NCBI GenBank assembly: GCA_024036415.1
Contig: JAMWET010001218.1
Span: forward strand, 248,001-312,000
Source: Prochilodus magdalenae
Lineage: Eukaryota; Chordata; Actinopteri; Characiformes; Prochilodontidae
Direction: 5' to 3'
DNA: 64,000 nucleotides
Shown: positions 11,862 to 22,839 of the stretch, in pieces
Layout: each line of letters opens with the position of its first letter
How positions within the stretch are numbered: the first letter of the stretch is position 1
Notes under the pieces: generated by a model
Told to the model about the DNA's origin: nothing
Database searches by the model: none
What the model saw: only the letters and a program-made list of their open reading frames with translations
Position numbers and translations under genes: made by a program

Positions 11862-12352
11862 TACATGTAGAAATGAGAGAGAGCACCTGTAGAAATGAGA
11901 GAGAGAGAACATGTAGAAATGAGAGAAGGTACATGTATAAATGAGAGAGAGAGAACATGTAGAAATGAGAGAGAGAGTACATGTAGAAATGAGAGAGAGA
12001 GTACATGTAGAAATGAGAGAAGGTACATGTAGAAATGAGAGAGAGAGAACATGTAGAAATGAGAGAGAGTACATATAGAAATGAGAGAGAGAGAACATGT
12101 AGAAATGAGAGAGAAGGTACATGTAGAAATGAGAGAGAGTAAATGTAGAATTGAGAGAGAGTACATGTAGAAATGAGAGAGAGTACATGTAGAAATGAGA
12201 GAGAGTGCATGTAGAAATGAGAGAGAGAGTACATGTAGAAATGAGAGAGAGAGTACATGTAGAAATGAGAGAGAGAGTACATGTAGAAGTGAGAGAGAGA
12301 GAGAGTGCACATGTAGAAATGAGAGAGAGAGAGAGAGTGTACATGTAGAAAT
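11862..12352. repeat. Minisatellite, 19-30 bp unit with variable GA linker
   Basis: About 20 tandem copies of 'acatgtagaaatgaga' separated by a variable number of GA dinucleotides and a 'gt', 'gagt' or 'gaac' joint. The unit is a composite: a constant 16-base core plus a slipping GA tail. On the - strand it translates in all frames to SHFYMYSL-type repeats, which is an artefact of composition. A diverged unit trail continues at 12950-13045, showing that the array was once longer. Likely highly polymorphic in length. Confidence 0.9.
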
Positions 12353-12399
12353 GAACAGAAGGAATCTTGATGCCACTCAATCAATACAGTAAAAACAAA

Positions 12400-13061
12400 C
12401 ACATTAACACACGGTGGTTTTTAGTAATGCAGTTATTTATTATGTAGGTTATATAAACATATAGAAGAACTCAGGTCTGTCTGACCTCTCACTGCACCCC
12501 AGCCAATTCAATTCCATCTGCAGGACCTGATTTCATGTAATGAAGGCCTGATTAGATAATCTAGGCCAACGGTACAAGACTTCACCCAAGCAAGATCTGT
12601 CTTGGAATTTGAGTTCAGGGTTGATGAGGCTGAGTTCCTGATTTTCTGAGTTGGACATCAGGCTTATGGGGGCATTCCAGTTAAAATGTCTCACTGGGAA
12701 CATGAAAATGATGTCTTCCCAGTAGAAATGGAACACATTGCTTATTTTCAGCACTCTCTCTCTTTTCTTCTTAACTCCACCGTTCTCTCCTTCATTTTGG
12801 CACATTGTGAACACAAACTGTGATACTGTAGGCTAGATAACTAATTAAGCTAGCACACCTGCTAGTCTCTGATCTATTACTGTTTATTGCACATATGTTG
12901 TGCATGTGCTGTAAGAAGACCAACTGTGTGTAAGATCAGGGGTCTGGTGGAATGTAGAAATGAAACAGGGATATAGGTAGAGATGAGAGAATACACATAA
13001 AGGATAAAGAGAGTCAGAGAAAGATTATATGTAAAAATGAAAGACAATGAGAGAGAACATA
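12400..13061. other. Spacer between minisatellite and Tc1 element
   Basis: No gene recognised. The last 110 bases (12950-13045) contain decayed copies of the minisatellite core ('atgtagaaatga', 'tagagatgagag'). Confidence 0.4.
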
Positions 13062-13800
13062 CACTCATCATCAAAAGAATAGTTGCACCCAGAAAGAAGA
13101 ACGCTTTATCTTTGCTAGGAAGACAAAGGTTACCAGGAACAAGAAATGATGATAAATTTAGACTAACATCAGCTAAATGTATTGAGCTACACAGAAGTGA
13201 AGTCTCTCAGTATGGCTCAACATACCAGGCATCTTGGCATGGAGTTGAGAGGTTCCTAATGGTGTCCTGTGATAATCTGTTCCATGCAGCTCGAATATTC
13301 TCACACAGTTCCTGCTGATTTTGTGGTAGGGGTGGAGGTGGAGTGACATGCGTTACCTCCACACACAGATTCACTGGCCAAGACAACAGCGGGACTTATC
13401 ACTGAAGATGACCCGCTGCCATGCTGGGTCACTCCATGACAGTCTGGCACGACACCATTGCGGTCTTTGGTAATGGTGATGTGGTGTTAAGGGCAATTGT
13501 CACTGTCTGCAAGCGTGTAGTCCTGCATTGTGCAGGCATCTGCCAATGGTCCTAGCACTAGCAGGATGACTCATAGAGGGCATCACTGCTCTCCTAATGT
13601 CCGCAATCGTAGCTATTGGGTCAATCAGGTACAGCAGTAAGGTCTGTTCTTGCCTATGCCACATGTGCAGCTGAGAGTGAAACTTGATTCATTCGCATGT
13701 CTCACAATGTCAAACCTACTCACCTAAGTTTCATTCCTGTCGGTTGATTCCTTCTGGGTGCCATTATTCGTGCGACTATTCTTTTGAGGATGAGCATGCG
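13062..13800 (-). mobile_element. Near-complete family-B Tc1 element, internally deleted
   Basis: Both inverted repeats are present: left 'cactcatcatcaaaagaata' plus 'gttgcaccc', right 'ggtgccattattcgtgcgac' then 'tattcttttgaggatgagca'. TA dinucleotides lie at 13060-13061 and 13801-13802. The transposase is on the - strand and broken; the C-terminal and catalytic words are recognisable. At about 740 bp it lacks roughly half of a full element. It defines the ends of family B for the whole window. Confidence 0.85.
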
Positions 13801-14007
13801 TAGAGTTGAAAGACAGAGAAAGAAATGAAATGACACAATACATGTACAGATAAAAGGGAGAGAGAGAAAAAGAGGGAAAGAGAGGGAGAAGGAGAGAGAG
13901 AGAATTCATGCAGAAAATAAATGTCTCCATAGACCTGCATTCTCGCCGCATACGGCTTGTGCAGTTTGACTTTGCCTGTCAGTGATTCTGGGTGTTATTC
14001 GTTGTTA

Positions 14008-14120
14008 TCTCTCTCTTTTACTCTCTCTGTGTCTCTCTCTCTTCCCACCTCCTTCTCTATCTCTCCCTCACTCTCTCTCTCTGTCTCTCTCTCTCTTGCT
14101 CTCTCTCTCTTCCCCCCCCC

Positions 14121-14157
<37 letters not shown>

Positions 14158-14166
14158 ACCCTCTCT
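14008..14166. repeat. (CT)n-rich microsatellite cluster
   Basis: Pyrimidine-rich tract of CT dinucleotides interrupted by 'tgt', 'ccctca' and a run of nine C residues. The open frames across it encode only Ser/Leu runs and are artefacts. A purine counterpart lies at 13855-13905, so the two can pair as an imperfect inverted repeat. Confidence 0.85.
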
Positions 14167-14518
14167 CTTTCTGTATGTCACCAAAGGTTTTAAAACTCAT
14201 TACCATTTCCCGGATTAGACTCCAGAACTCAAACAATGAAGTTAATTAAGACTGATAATTGTTACTGTTTGAGAGCTGTGCGGTGCTTAGGAGTCGAGGC
14301 ACTACGGGCCAACTCTGACACGCTAAGTGAAGCTATACGCTAAAGCTATTTTGTTTCCACCAGGCGTAAAAATACTTGTCAGAAAATATTCCCCAGGCAT
14401 GTATGTGTCAGGAAGAAAACATGTGTTTGATTACCTTCGAACCGCACATGCAAAAAAACAGAGTGGAAACTTCATAACTGCACACGACCTCAGAACACCT
14501 CCTGTGAGCTTGCACTAT

Positions 14519-14560
14519 ACAGTACCAGCCAAAAGTTTAGACACGGTTTCTTTTTTTTAA
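14519..14560. mobile_element. Solo Tc1-like terminal inverted repeat
   Basis: It contains 'tacagtaccagccaaaagtt', followed by 'tagacac', the outer end of a very common fish Tc1-like family. No matching right end is visible, so this is a remnant. Confidence 0.55.
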
Positions 14561-14904
14561 GCATCAGACTGTAAAGTAGCACACATGGAATTATGCAGTC
14601 AGCCTTAAATAACCCCCAGGAGGATAAAGCAGGTTGATATAAGATCTTTTGCTTAACCATTGTTGATAAATTCTATTGGCCTGTCCATCATTGAAAGGGT
14701 AATTAGAGGATTTTCAGAAAAAGAGAGAAACATTTTTCGTGCACTGCAAAATATATATTAGAGGTGGCGATGCTGCAACAATATGATATTGTCATACATC
14801 AAGAGTACATGTGGTATATTAGGCCATGTATTGTTTCAGTCATCTCATCCGTTAGAACTGTTAAGTGTAAGCCTGTAGAGTCTGTAAGATCACCAACAAC
14901 ATAC

Positions 14905-15130
14905 ATTTACAGGGAGTGTCTAAACCTGTGGGCTCCATAAGGTGCACACATCGCTGATCATTTCTATAGAAAAGCATTGCTGGTAGAAAAAGACGCTCCA
15001 GAGAAGTCACACATAAGCCTATGGTCACCATGCCCAGTGCGCAGCTTAAGGGGTATGAAATCCCCGGCTGTGTGGTTGATTTTATAGACCTGTTAGGAAT
15101 GGGTATAGCTAAACCACGGTCTGAAACCAG
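14905..15130. repeat. Interspersed repeat fragment
   Basis: It holds words I associate with a common teleost repeat ('gagaagtcacacataagcct', 'aaggggtatgaaatccccgg'). The ends are not definable and there is no coding content. Confidence 0.35.
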
Positions 15131-15365
15131 AGTGGGACTCGTGTTCAGATTGGAAGTTATATGGTGTACTGTAGAATACACATTACTACACATACCCACA
15201 CACAAATATCCTGCAATGTTATTGCATCAGGCTATAGGTTGTTCCTAACAGCAGCACAATGAAAAGAATATATAGCCTTGTCCTTCTGCCCAGACAAGAG
15301 AACAAAACTAAGTTAAACATTCACAAACTTCAAAAACCTAAACTTAATAACTGTAGGCACAAGTA

Positions 15366-15895
15366 CAGGGGTTGGACAATGAAACTGAAACACCTGTCAT
15401 TTTAGTGTGGGAGGTCTCATGGCTAACTTGGACCAGCCTGGTGGCCAATCTTCATTAATTGCACATTGCACCAGTAAGAGCAGAATGTGAAGGTTCAGTT
15501 AGCAGGTAAGAGCACAGTTCTGCTCAAAATACTGCAATGCACACAACATTATGGGTGACATACCAGAGTTCAAAAGAGGACAGATTGTTGGTGCACGTCT
15601 TGCTGGCGCATCTGTGACCAAGACAGCAAGTCTTTGTGATGTATCAAGAGCCACGGTATCCAGGGTAATGTCAGCATACCACCAAGTAGGACGAACCTCC
15701 ACCAGCATCACGTAGTGACCTGGCCACTATCCTGCAAGAAGAATGGCTTAAAATCCCTCTGACCACTGTGCAGAACTTGTATATGTCATTCCCAAGACCA
15801 CCTGACGCTGTATTGGCTGCAAAAGGAGGCCCTACACCATACTAATAAATGATTGTGGTCTAAAACCAGGTGTTTCAGTTTCATTCCAACCTCTG
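15366..15895 (+). mobile_element. Complete Tc1-like family A element (530 bp)
   Basis: The same ends as the element at 3201 ('caggggttggacaatgaaac' at the left, 'gtttcattccaacctctg' at the right, missing two bases) and flanking TA dinucleotides. It is very similar to the 3201 copy along its whole length, which implies mobilisation of an already deleted form. Confidence 0.88.
15551..15715 (+). CDS. 54-codon HTH ORF in family A element
   Basis: Same start and stop as the frames at 430 and 3386. It keeps the consensus GARLAGASVTKTAS and VSRATVSRVMSAYHQ, so it is the best-preserved copy. It corresponds only to the N-terminal DNA-binding helix-turn-helix of Tc1 transposases and could not catalyse transposition. 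Confidence 0.45.
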   Translation: MGDIPEFKRGQIVGARLAGASVTKTASLCDVSRATVSRVMSAYHQVGRTSTSIT

Positions 15896-17257
15896 TATAT
15901 CAGGCATGGACCATGTGTATAGTCTATTTACGTCTTACCTCAAATAACATGGTTCACTGAAGTAATATACAATTTTTACTTATAGACGTTTTTTACAAAG
16001 CCCATTCCACATTTCGTGGTAGAGGAGCATGGTACATACCACATTTGCAAGAAATGACATTTTTTACGTTTGTTTTGCAGTTGTTTTTGGCTGTGCTGGG
16101 TAGAAAAGGATACATATACTGTTAAACATCACCAGTTACTTAACCAAAAAATAAAAACTTTAAATTCAAAAGATGGCACTAATAAAAGCTATACATGCCA
16201 TTGCAATAAACTCTGTAGAGCTGCCTGTTGTGTAAAGTCTTGTGTAAAGTAAATTGGATGACCTTGTGTCCAGATTTACACACCCACCCTAATCTCTGGA
16301 AACTGAAGTCAGCTTCTTTGAATTTCCAGTTCCCACTTCTAATATACAGACCAGTTTGCCAATTTTATTTGGGACTCGTACGGTGGATATAAATTTAGAT
16401 TACCTGTTCCACCTTAAATAATGCAGTACTTCCTGGTCTTTTTAAGGTGGAACAGAAAACGAAGCTAAATTCATGTTAATCTACTCTCTATCCACACCTA
16501 AACTTAACAATATAAATTGGTTTTTTTTAATCTCATAAAACTCCTTCTGTAAGTAGGTAAGCAAACTCCACACATTGAAACAAAATGGTGCATTAAAAAT
16601 GTTTTTATTTAATGTGTACATCATCCACATCGACACAGTTATTTCCAATACGGATTAAAGAGTGAAAGAACAAATGATGTGAAGTGAAATCGCCTCTTTA
16701 ACTTTTCCAGTGCAGCAAACGTACTCAGCAAACCGCCGAGTGGAAACAATCAGAAATGATCTGTTAATAAAAACTTCAAGTGTGCATATTATTAGCGCTG
16801 CGTTCGCATCACTGATGTCTTTCATAGTAAAAACGAGATCACACATTGACCTGTCAGTCTACAGGAAGCTCTAGGCACATACCTCCGTATCTGACAGAAA
16901 ACTCCTGTTCTCTAATTGGGTTACTCAAAGCCAGAGGGGTAAACTCAGCTGAGAGCGGAAACTTCACAGAGCTTTGTGTTCTCTCTCTCTCTCCCTCTCC
17001 TGCATCCCTCTCTTTCTCTAACCATCATAACCAACCAGGAAACCCAACCAAGGCCGGGTTACCCGCACAAACAAAATGCAGCACTGCCTTCTTTTCCATA
17101 TTAGCATTGAACATGTCCATGTAATAACTGTACATTTGCTCTCACAGTTGTGATGAAAATGTCTTAAAATGAGCTGTAGTTCTGATATAAGAAGGATATT
17201 CATGAATACGGAGTTATGCACACTGTTTCTTTTTCAGTTAGTTTATAATCCTCCCAC
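15896..17257. other. Intergenic stretch with a small perfect hairpin
   Basis: No gene recognised. At 16404-16418 and 16441-16455 two 15-base arms, 'ctgttccaccttaaa' and its exact inverse, enclose 22 bases. A short CT tract lies at 16981-17000. Confidence 0.4.
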
Positions 17258-17262
17258 TTTTT

Positions 17263-17415
17263 ATGCATCGATAATCCATATTATCCATAAAGCGTCAGAA
17301 AGAGCCGAGAAGCTGGAGTTTTGTCATGGAAATGAAGGCATATGAGACGGCTGTTAATTCAGCCCACACGACGCTGTGTCTTCAGTCAGAAATAATAGAT
17401 CTTTTAAAAGCCATT
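17263..17415. repeat. Local direct duplication, copy 1
   Basis: About 150 bases starting 'tatgcatcgataatccatat' and running to 'cttttaaaagccat' recur almost exactly at 18760. Only a couple of substitutions separate the copies. No coding sense is apparent. Confidence 0.85.
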
Positions 17416-18127
17416 CAGATTTGTGTAAGTCACCCATTCATTTCTATTGTCCTCTGGTATATATCCGCTTGCCTTTAGAAAGCATTTATTAAATCTCTCA
17501 GACAGATGATGGATCTCTTAGATGAATACCAAGACAATGGTGATCAAATATAATACAGAGAAAATCATCTTCTGCTTTCATATCAAAAATCAAGTTCATC
17601 TTTAATGGTCTGGTCTCTCAAGCACAGTGCCACATTCATACACCAAATTAGGCCTAAGCTGTGTTCGTTAACCCGTTAATGTCCATGTCTGAGTTTATCT
17701 CTTACTCCTTGGTAGGTGCGTTCTCTAAGCCTGCCGGAGCAGAAGAAATCGGAGTATTTTTATCCAGTAACCCATGTGGCTAAAAAGTACGTTTAAAGTA
17801 TTTAGTCACAAGAGCAGTGACAGCGGTTCAAAATGGTGTTAGGCCCATATTAGGAACCCTGGAGCTAAGCTGATTTCTGTCTGGGGAGGCGTTTTCAGAA
17901 ATCGCTACTGTTGTGCCCAGTGGTAAACAAAATGTTCATAACCCGGTATGTTTTGCCATGCAGACATCTCTCCTTGAAATGTCACCGGCTCTGTTAAAAT
18001 GCAAAGTTGTTAAGGAGTCAGAATATGAATAATGTTACATGTGAGCTTACACTGCTGTACACTGAAGTGACATCATAAGACTTGTTAAAGATGGTGGTTA
18101 GGTTGCTTTGGCAGAAGACACTGGTAG

Positions 18128-18293
18128 TAAGACTTGGCCTTGTCTCTGTTGACATTATCTAGACTCGGTTTTGCCTCAGCCTCAACATTATTTGGGCTCA
18201 GTTTTGTATCTCTCACAACATCACTTTGACTTAGTGTTGTATTTATCCTGACAAAATTTTAATTCAGTCTTTGTCATGACATCATTTGGACTC
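18128..18293. repeat. 33-bp minisatellite, diverged left part
   Basis: Old units built on 'gacatcatttggactcagt' with the alternating word 'cttgtctttgtcat'. The left units are diverged and the last is interrupted by the SINE that follows. Confidence 0.6.
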
Positions 18294-18519
18294 ATTTACA
18301 TTACATTTACGGCATTTAGCTGACGCTCTTATTCAGAGCGACTTACGGGGTTAATCATATTACAGGTAGGCCATTGTAGTGTTAGGAGTCTTGCCCAAGG
18401 ACTCTTATTGGTGTAGCACAGCATAGTCACCCATCCCAGGATTCAAACCCCAGTCTCCTACATGGGGTGGTAGCTCTCTAGAGGGTAGGGGTGTTATCTG
18501 CTGAGCTACACCAACCACT
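18294..18519 (-). mobile_element. tRNA-derived SINE, - strand
   Basis: Read on the - strand, the element begins with a tRNA-like A box ('tggtgtagctcagcagataa') and a B box ('ggggtttgaatcc'). It ends in the tail inverse to 'catttacggcatttagctga' and 'cgctcttattcagagcgact', the word that marks a widespread teleost SINE/LINE-tail family. It lies inside the 33-bp minisatellite, splitting it. Confidence 0.7.
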
Positions 18520-18757
18520 CAGTCTTGTCTTTGTCTTGACATCATATGGATTTAGTCTGGTCTTGGTCTTGACATCATTAGATTTAGTCTTGTCTTTGTC
18601 ATGACATCATTTTGATCTCAGTCTTGTCTTTGTCATGACATCATTTGGGCTCAGTCTTGTCTTTGTCATGACATCATCTGGACTCAGTCTTGTCTTTGTC
18701 ACGACATCATTTGGACTCAGTTTTGTCTTTGTCTTGACATCATTTGGATTCAGTCTG
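18520..18757. repeat. 33-bp minisatellite, regular part
   Basis: Six to seven units of about 33 bases ('cagtcttgtctttgtcatga' then 'catcatttggact'), well conserved near 18600-18740. One short further set of units appears at 18930-19020 after the duplicated block. Confidence 0.8.
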
Positions 18758-18759
18758 TT

Positions 18760-18912
18760 TATGCATCGATAATCCATATTATCCATACAGCGTCAGAAAG
18801 AGCCGAGAAGCTGGAGTTTTGTTATGGAAATGAAGGCATATGAGACGGCTGTTAATTCAGCCCACACGACGCTGTGTCTTCAGTCAGAAATAATAGATCT
18901 TTTAAAAGCCAT
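18760..18912. repeat. Local direct duplication, copy 2, inside the minisatellite
   Basis: Almost identical to 17263-17415. It is inserted between minisatellite units, which resume at about 18930. Just past the copied block a short deletion relative to copy 1 joins 'aaaagccat' to 'ccattcattt'. Confidence 0.85.
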
Positions 18913-19374
18913 CCATTCATTTTCTGTTGGACTAATTCTTGTCTTGGTCTTGACATCATTAGATTTGGTCTTTGTTTTGACATCATATGCCATCAATTTT
19001 GTCTTGATCTTGACATTATTTAGTTAGATCCACATGTTTATATAAAATCGTTTTACTCCGGGTTGAGAATTACTTACTTAAGTACTGTAACTAATTACAC
19101 TTACTTCCTTATTGTACACCACTGGTCTCTAGTGGTATTGATTGCTGCATTACACATCAAGCTTTGAACTCTTTGGGAAATCAGCTCAGATCCTGAGTTC
19201 CTTATATCTGCATGATGCCAAGTACAGTATGACATACAACAGTCAGAGGTCTATTGCATCAACCATTAGCTCACACACTGTATCATCACATTTGAGAACC
19301 TCTTCCAGCTACAAGAAAGAAACAATAAATAATCAAATATGCTGATTATACTACTACGGGCCATTTTTCGTGAG

Positions 19375-19775
19375 CTATACCTACAAAAGTTGTGTCTCTC
19401 ATTATGGTGTTGGGACACCATGTTTGCTGACACAGCATCCCATGTAGCTTGAATATTCACAAACAGTTCCTGCAGATTTTCACATGTGTCAGCGAAATTG
19501 ATGTGGTGTTTAAATACAGTCGTCATGATGGTCATGTTGTCATAACGGCATGTAGTCCTGCATTGTGCCCTCATGGAGGGCAACACTCTTCACTGAATGT
19601 CATGGCTGTTGGATCAGTCAGGTATGGGGATAAGGCTTGTCCTTGCACAGAGTGTGAAACCTCATTCATTTGCATGTTTCACATGGCAAACCAACGCACC
19701 AAGTTTCAGTACTGACTTTTGTTTCCTACTGGGTGCAGGTATTTGTGCTTTTATTCATTCCATAATGAGTATATG
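19375..19775 (-). mobile_element. Family-B Tc1 copy, short and degenerate
   Basis: Recognisable by 'gttcctgcagattttcacat' and the right-end word 'cctactgggtgcaggtattt'. Most of the transposase is missing. Confidence 0.65.
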
Positions 19776-21200
19776 AATGTGGAATTGGTTATTAGCAGCA
19801 AGAAGTGGTTCAAATACTGTAAACTGTTAAAAGTTAATAAATACTGAAGGAGTCTGTAAAACTGCAATATACAAAACCATAATTACAAGCAGTTTTAATG
19901 TTTTAAATATCTATTATGTGTGGTTTGTTCTGTAATATTCATATAGAGAAAATAATTATTATAAGTTTTATTGTCAATAAAAGTTTGAAAATGTCATGTA
20001 ATGAATATGGTTAGATCTTCACCCACCTGTACAAAGGGACTCCACTTTAAACCAAACAGAATTAATCCTGCAGCATTTTTCCCCCATGCTAAATACAATT
20101 TGTTTTCTGGCATTACTATATTTTTCTGTGTCCCTGAGGCTGAGGGGGGCACTGTGTATAAATAGGCATTAAAGATGAACCAAGAATGGAGTAATAAAAT
20201 AGTCCTTTGTGACTTTTAAAGGGTCATTCTGTTTTTTACTATATTCTCTCACTACAATGACCAACATACATAGAAATATGTCATACAACTACTGGGAATC
20301 TCCCTCAAATTGATAAACAAATCTTTGTCTCAACTGCTAGCTGCTGATGTAGAGGCAAAATAAATTAGGTGTGCTATTCTACTCCCAAGCAGGATTGTTA
20401 GCTATCTGAGAAAAGGGAGGGGAAGAAACATTTCAAACCACCTGCTCTCCATTATGTTCCTTAAATCTGCTGGTAGTTCCTCCCACCTTCAAGATACATC
20501 ATCAGAAAGGGTTTACCTAGTCTTAGAGGAGAGCAGGCAACATATCCAACAACGGCTGAGTTTGTCAGAGTGTACATTTATGTTTGCATGTATTCTGTTT
20601 GTTGTCAGGGCCTGTTATAAAGGGAATACTGTTGGAGAATATTGCAGCATATAATTCTTTCGCTTTGTTCTGTGCCCCACAGGACGGGTCTTTAAGTATA
20701 TTTCTACATGTAAAAACTCAAAGAAACAAACAAATAAGCAAGCAAGAAAACAAACAAACAATGAGTAAACAAACAAACAAATAAGTAAACAAACAAAAAT
20801 ATATTTTTAAAAAAGTAAATAAATAAATACATACATAAAAATGTATAAATGTGAAAGAAACCTGTGAAATCTTTTGCAAGGGAAAACATCATGAATCATG
20901 AAGTGTTAATTAAATAATCAAATAGTGTTAGCAGAGTGGTCAGAAAAACATAATCTTTTCAACAATACCTGTCTCTGTTTTCCTGAAGCTCGGATTTGCT
21001 GATCCGTCAATGTTTTAAATTACAAGACATTTGGAAAGACACTTCTTAAATTATGATGATCCACAAGTGGCAGACTGACATACACAGGCGGCCCTGAGGA
21101 GCTCCACTTTCTCCACTGTCGTAATAAAATGTGGTGCGGTTAACTTAAATGTTACTTAAATCGGTGCTGATTTATTGAATTACTTTGATAACCATGTTCA
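19776..21200. other. Gene-less stretch upstream of spopl
   Basis: No exon recognised. An A-rich simple repeat (AAAC/AAAT words) covers about 20715-20845. The remainder is unremarkable AT-rich sequence. Confidence 0.4.
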
Positions 21201-21298
21201 GCAATCGCACGGGACCCTTTTAGGAGGAAGTTCTGAACACCGGCCCTGAGGCGCATGCGCGTTACGCTCCGAGAGAACCGAACCGCAGACGCCGCTGT

Positions 21299-21885
21299 TA
21301 GTGATGGGAAGCTCGATTCAGTTTTACCGAACCGATTCATTTCGTTTTAATGAATCTCACGTATGATTCAATCAGTGATCCGACTTTACTTTCATCTCCT
21401 TCGTAAACAATGAGATTCGGTTCATCCGAATGAGTCTGTTGTCGTTGTTCTCCTCGATAGACAGACCGATAGTCAGAATGATCAATAAAGAATACCAAGT
21501 GGCCAAGTATATTATTATTATTATTATTATTATTAGTAGTAGTAGTAGTAGTAGTAGTATTAACAACAACAACAACAGTAATACTACTACTACTACTAAT
21601 AATAATAATAATAATAACAATAATAATAATAATAATAATAATATTACACATCATTACGAGCAATAATAATATGGTAGCATATAAATAAATTTAAAATGGT
21701 TTTCATAATCACACATCGCAGCCTTTATATGTTCATATGATTTCATGTATTTGTTGTTCGAATAAGCTTGGAAAAATTGACCATACGCTAAAAAATCGAT
21801 TCATTTGGACTTTGAATCGGTTCCATTGCTTTACTGAAAAGAACCGAATCAAAAAAACGATTCATTCACGAGTCGGACATCACTA
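21299..21885. mobile_element. Non-autonomous hAT-like element with 8-bp target duplication
   Basis: The 587-bp insert begins 'tagtgatgggaagctcg' and ends with the imperfect inverse 'cgagtcggacatcacta'. The host bases 'gccgctgt' are repeated exactly on both sides (21291-21298 and 21886-21893), the 8-bp duplication typical of hAT elements. The interior is rich in 'gaaccgattcat'-type words facing each other near both ends and carries a compound microsatellite in the middle. It has no transposase. Confidence 0.85.
21509..21648. repeat. Compound trinucleotide microsatellite with mirror-paired halves
   Basis: Order on the + strand: (ATT)n, (AGT)n, a short link with (AAC)n, (ACT)n, (AAT)n. The last two blocks are the reverse complements of the second and first, so the whole can fold into a hairpin. 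It is internal to the hAT-like element. Confidence 0.9.
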
Positions 21886-22839
21886 GCCGCTGTGAGCTCG
21901 CGCTAAGCTGTTTGGAAAGGCACCCCTTCTCCTAAAAAGGACCAAAAGTTCCCTCTTCCAGCACAATATAGTTTGTTTAAAGGTTTAAGTGTGGCCAAAA
22001 AGTATCCCAGTTCTTCCTTTATCTGTTGTGAGGAGAGACTGAGAGGTTTGTGAAACATTTTCATTTTCATTTTTTAACACCGCTCTGCTCGCTGACACAC
22101 AAAGACAGGTTAGCTAGCTTTCTCATTTTCCTCAAACAACATCGCCTTCGTGCTGATAAAACCAGATACCGTTTGCCTTCGCGGACAGGTTTTTCTTTCT
22201 TTCGAAGCATGTCGAAATTGATGGCTTGTCTTTTTTGTTTTCGTCTGGTCACTTGTTTTGGGCCGTGCGAGAAATTTAGGCCGAGCTAGCTAGCTTGGTT
22301 GGCTAGGTGCTTTCCCTACTCTCTAACTCTTGTTTTCTTCTGAAATTGCGTTAGCTAGGCCACCTCGTCAGGCAGCCAGCGAGTAAAACGCCAACCTACG
22401 GGTACAGTGGCAGTCTGCCGTTTTATATCTTTATGGTTTAATGTTGTAGCGAGCCTGTTATAGTTGTGTTGTGAACTTTAATCGGATGGAGCTAACTGAA
22501 TTTAGCACATTAGCTTGCGAGATAATCTGCCCTGCCATCCTGCTGCTGCATAAAAGTTAACTTGGCCGTCAGCTGGTGCCGAGCTAGTCTCAGCTAGCAA
22601 GAATGAAGGAAGTGATTTTCTTTATTTTGGTGTCTGTTTGGATGTAGTTGTTTTGGGTTTTAGCCGCGGTGACTTCAGCTATGGAGTAAGATTTCACTGT
22701 GATTTAATACTAATTTAATTTGATGTGCTGTTGTGTCGTCCTACCAGGCTGTGGCTAGAGACAGACTAACATTAGAGATGGACGGAAATTTGGCAAAGGC
22801 ACACATGGGTTGCTTGCCAGGCAAATTTCCAAGCCCCTG

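Larger units (their letters stand above)
21200..22650 (+). promoter_or_regulatory. Probable spopl promoter and 5' region, split by a hAT-like insertion
   Basis: CpG-containing sequence lies on both sides of the insertion at 21299-21885. On the left is a perfect palindromic NRF1-type site 'gcgcatgcgc' (21251-21260) and 'gttacgctccgagagaaccg'. On the right is 'gctgtgagctcgcgctaagc'. Downstream sequence to about 22400 has several 'gctagc' words and moderate GC. No TATA box is evident. This is the only promoter-like sequence upstream of the spopl coding exons, but the first exon and start site cannot be placed, so the assignment is inferential. Confidence 0.5.

Noticed and set aside
11862..12352. 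Regularly spaced repeats resembling a CRISPR array
   Set aside because: The spacers are just GA dinucleotide runs of variable length, and the window is clearly vertebrate. It is a minisatellite.
10656..12402. Several long open frames (up to 257 codons) on both strands encoding Ser/Leu- or Arg/Glu-rich repeats
   Set aside because: They follow from the purine/pyrimidine bias of the GA satellite and minisatellite, overlap in all frames, and carry no domain or splice support.
18440..18515. A genuine tRNA gene on the - strand
   Set aside because: Only A- and B-box-like words are present, without a consistent cloverleaf or anticodon stem, and the sequence continues into a SINE body and tail.
21337..21666. 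Open frames of poly-Thr/Asn, poly-Ile and poly-Ser/Leu type
   Set aside because: Translation of the compound trinucleotide microsatellite, with no flanking coding sequence.
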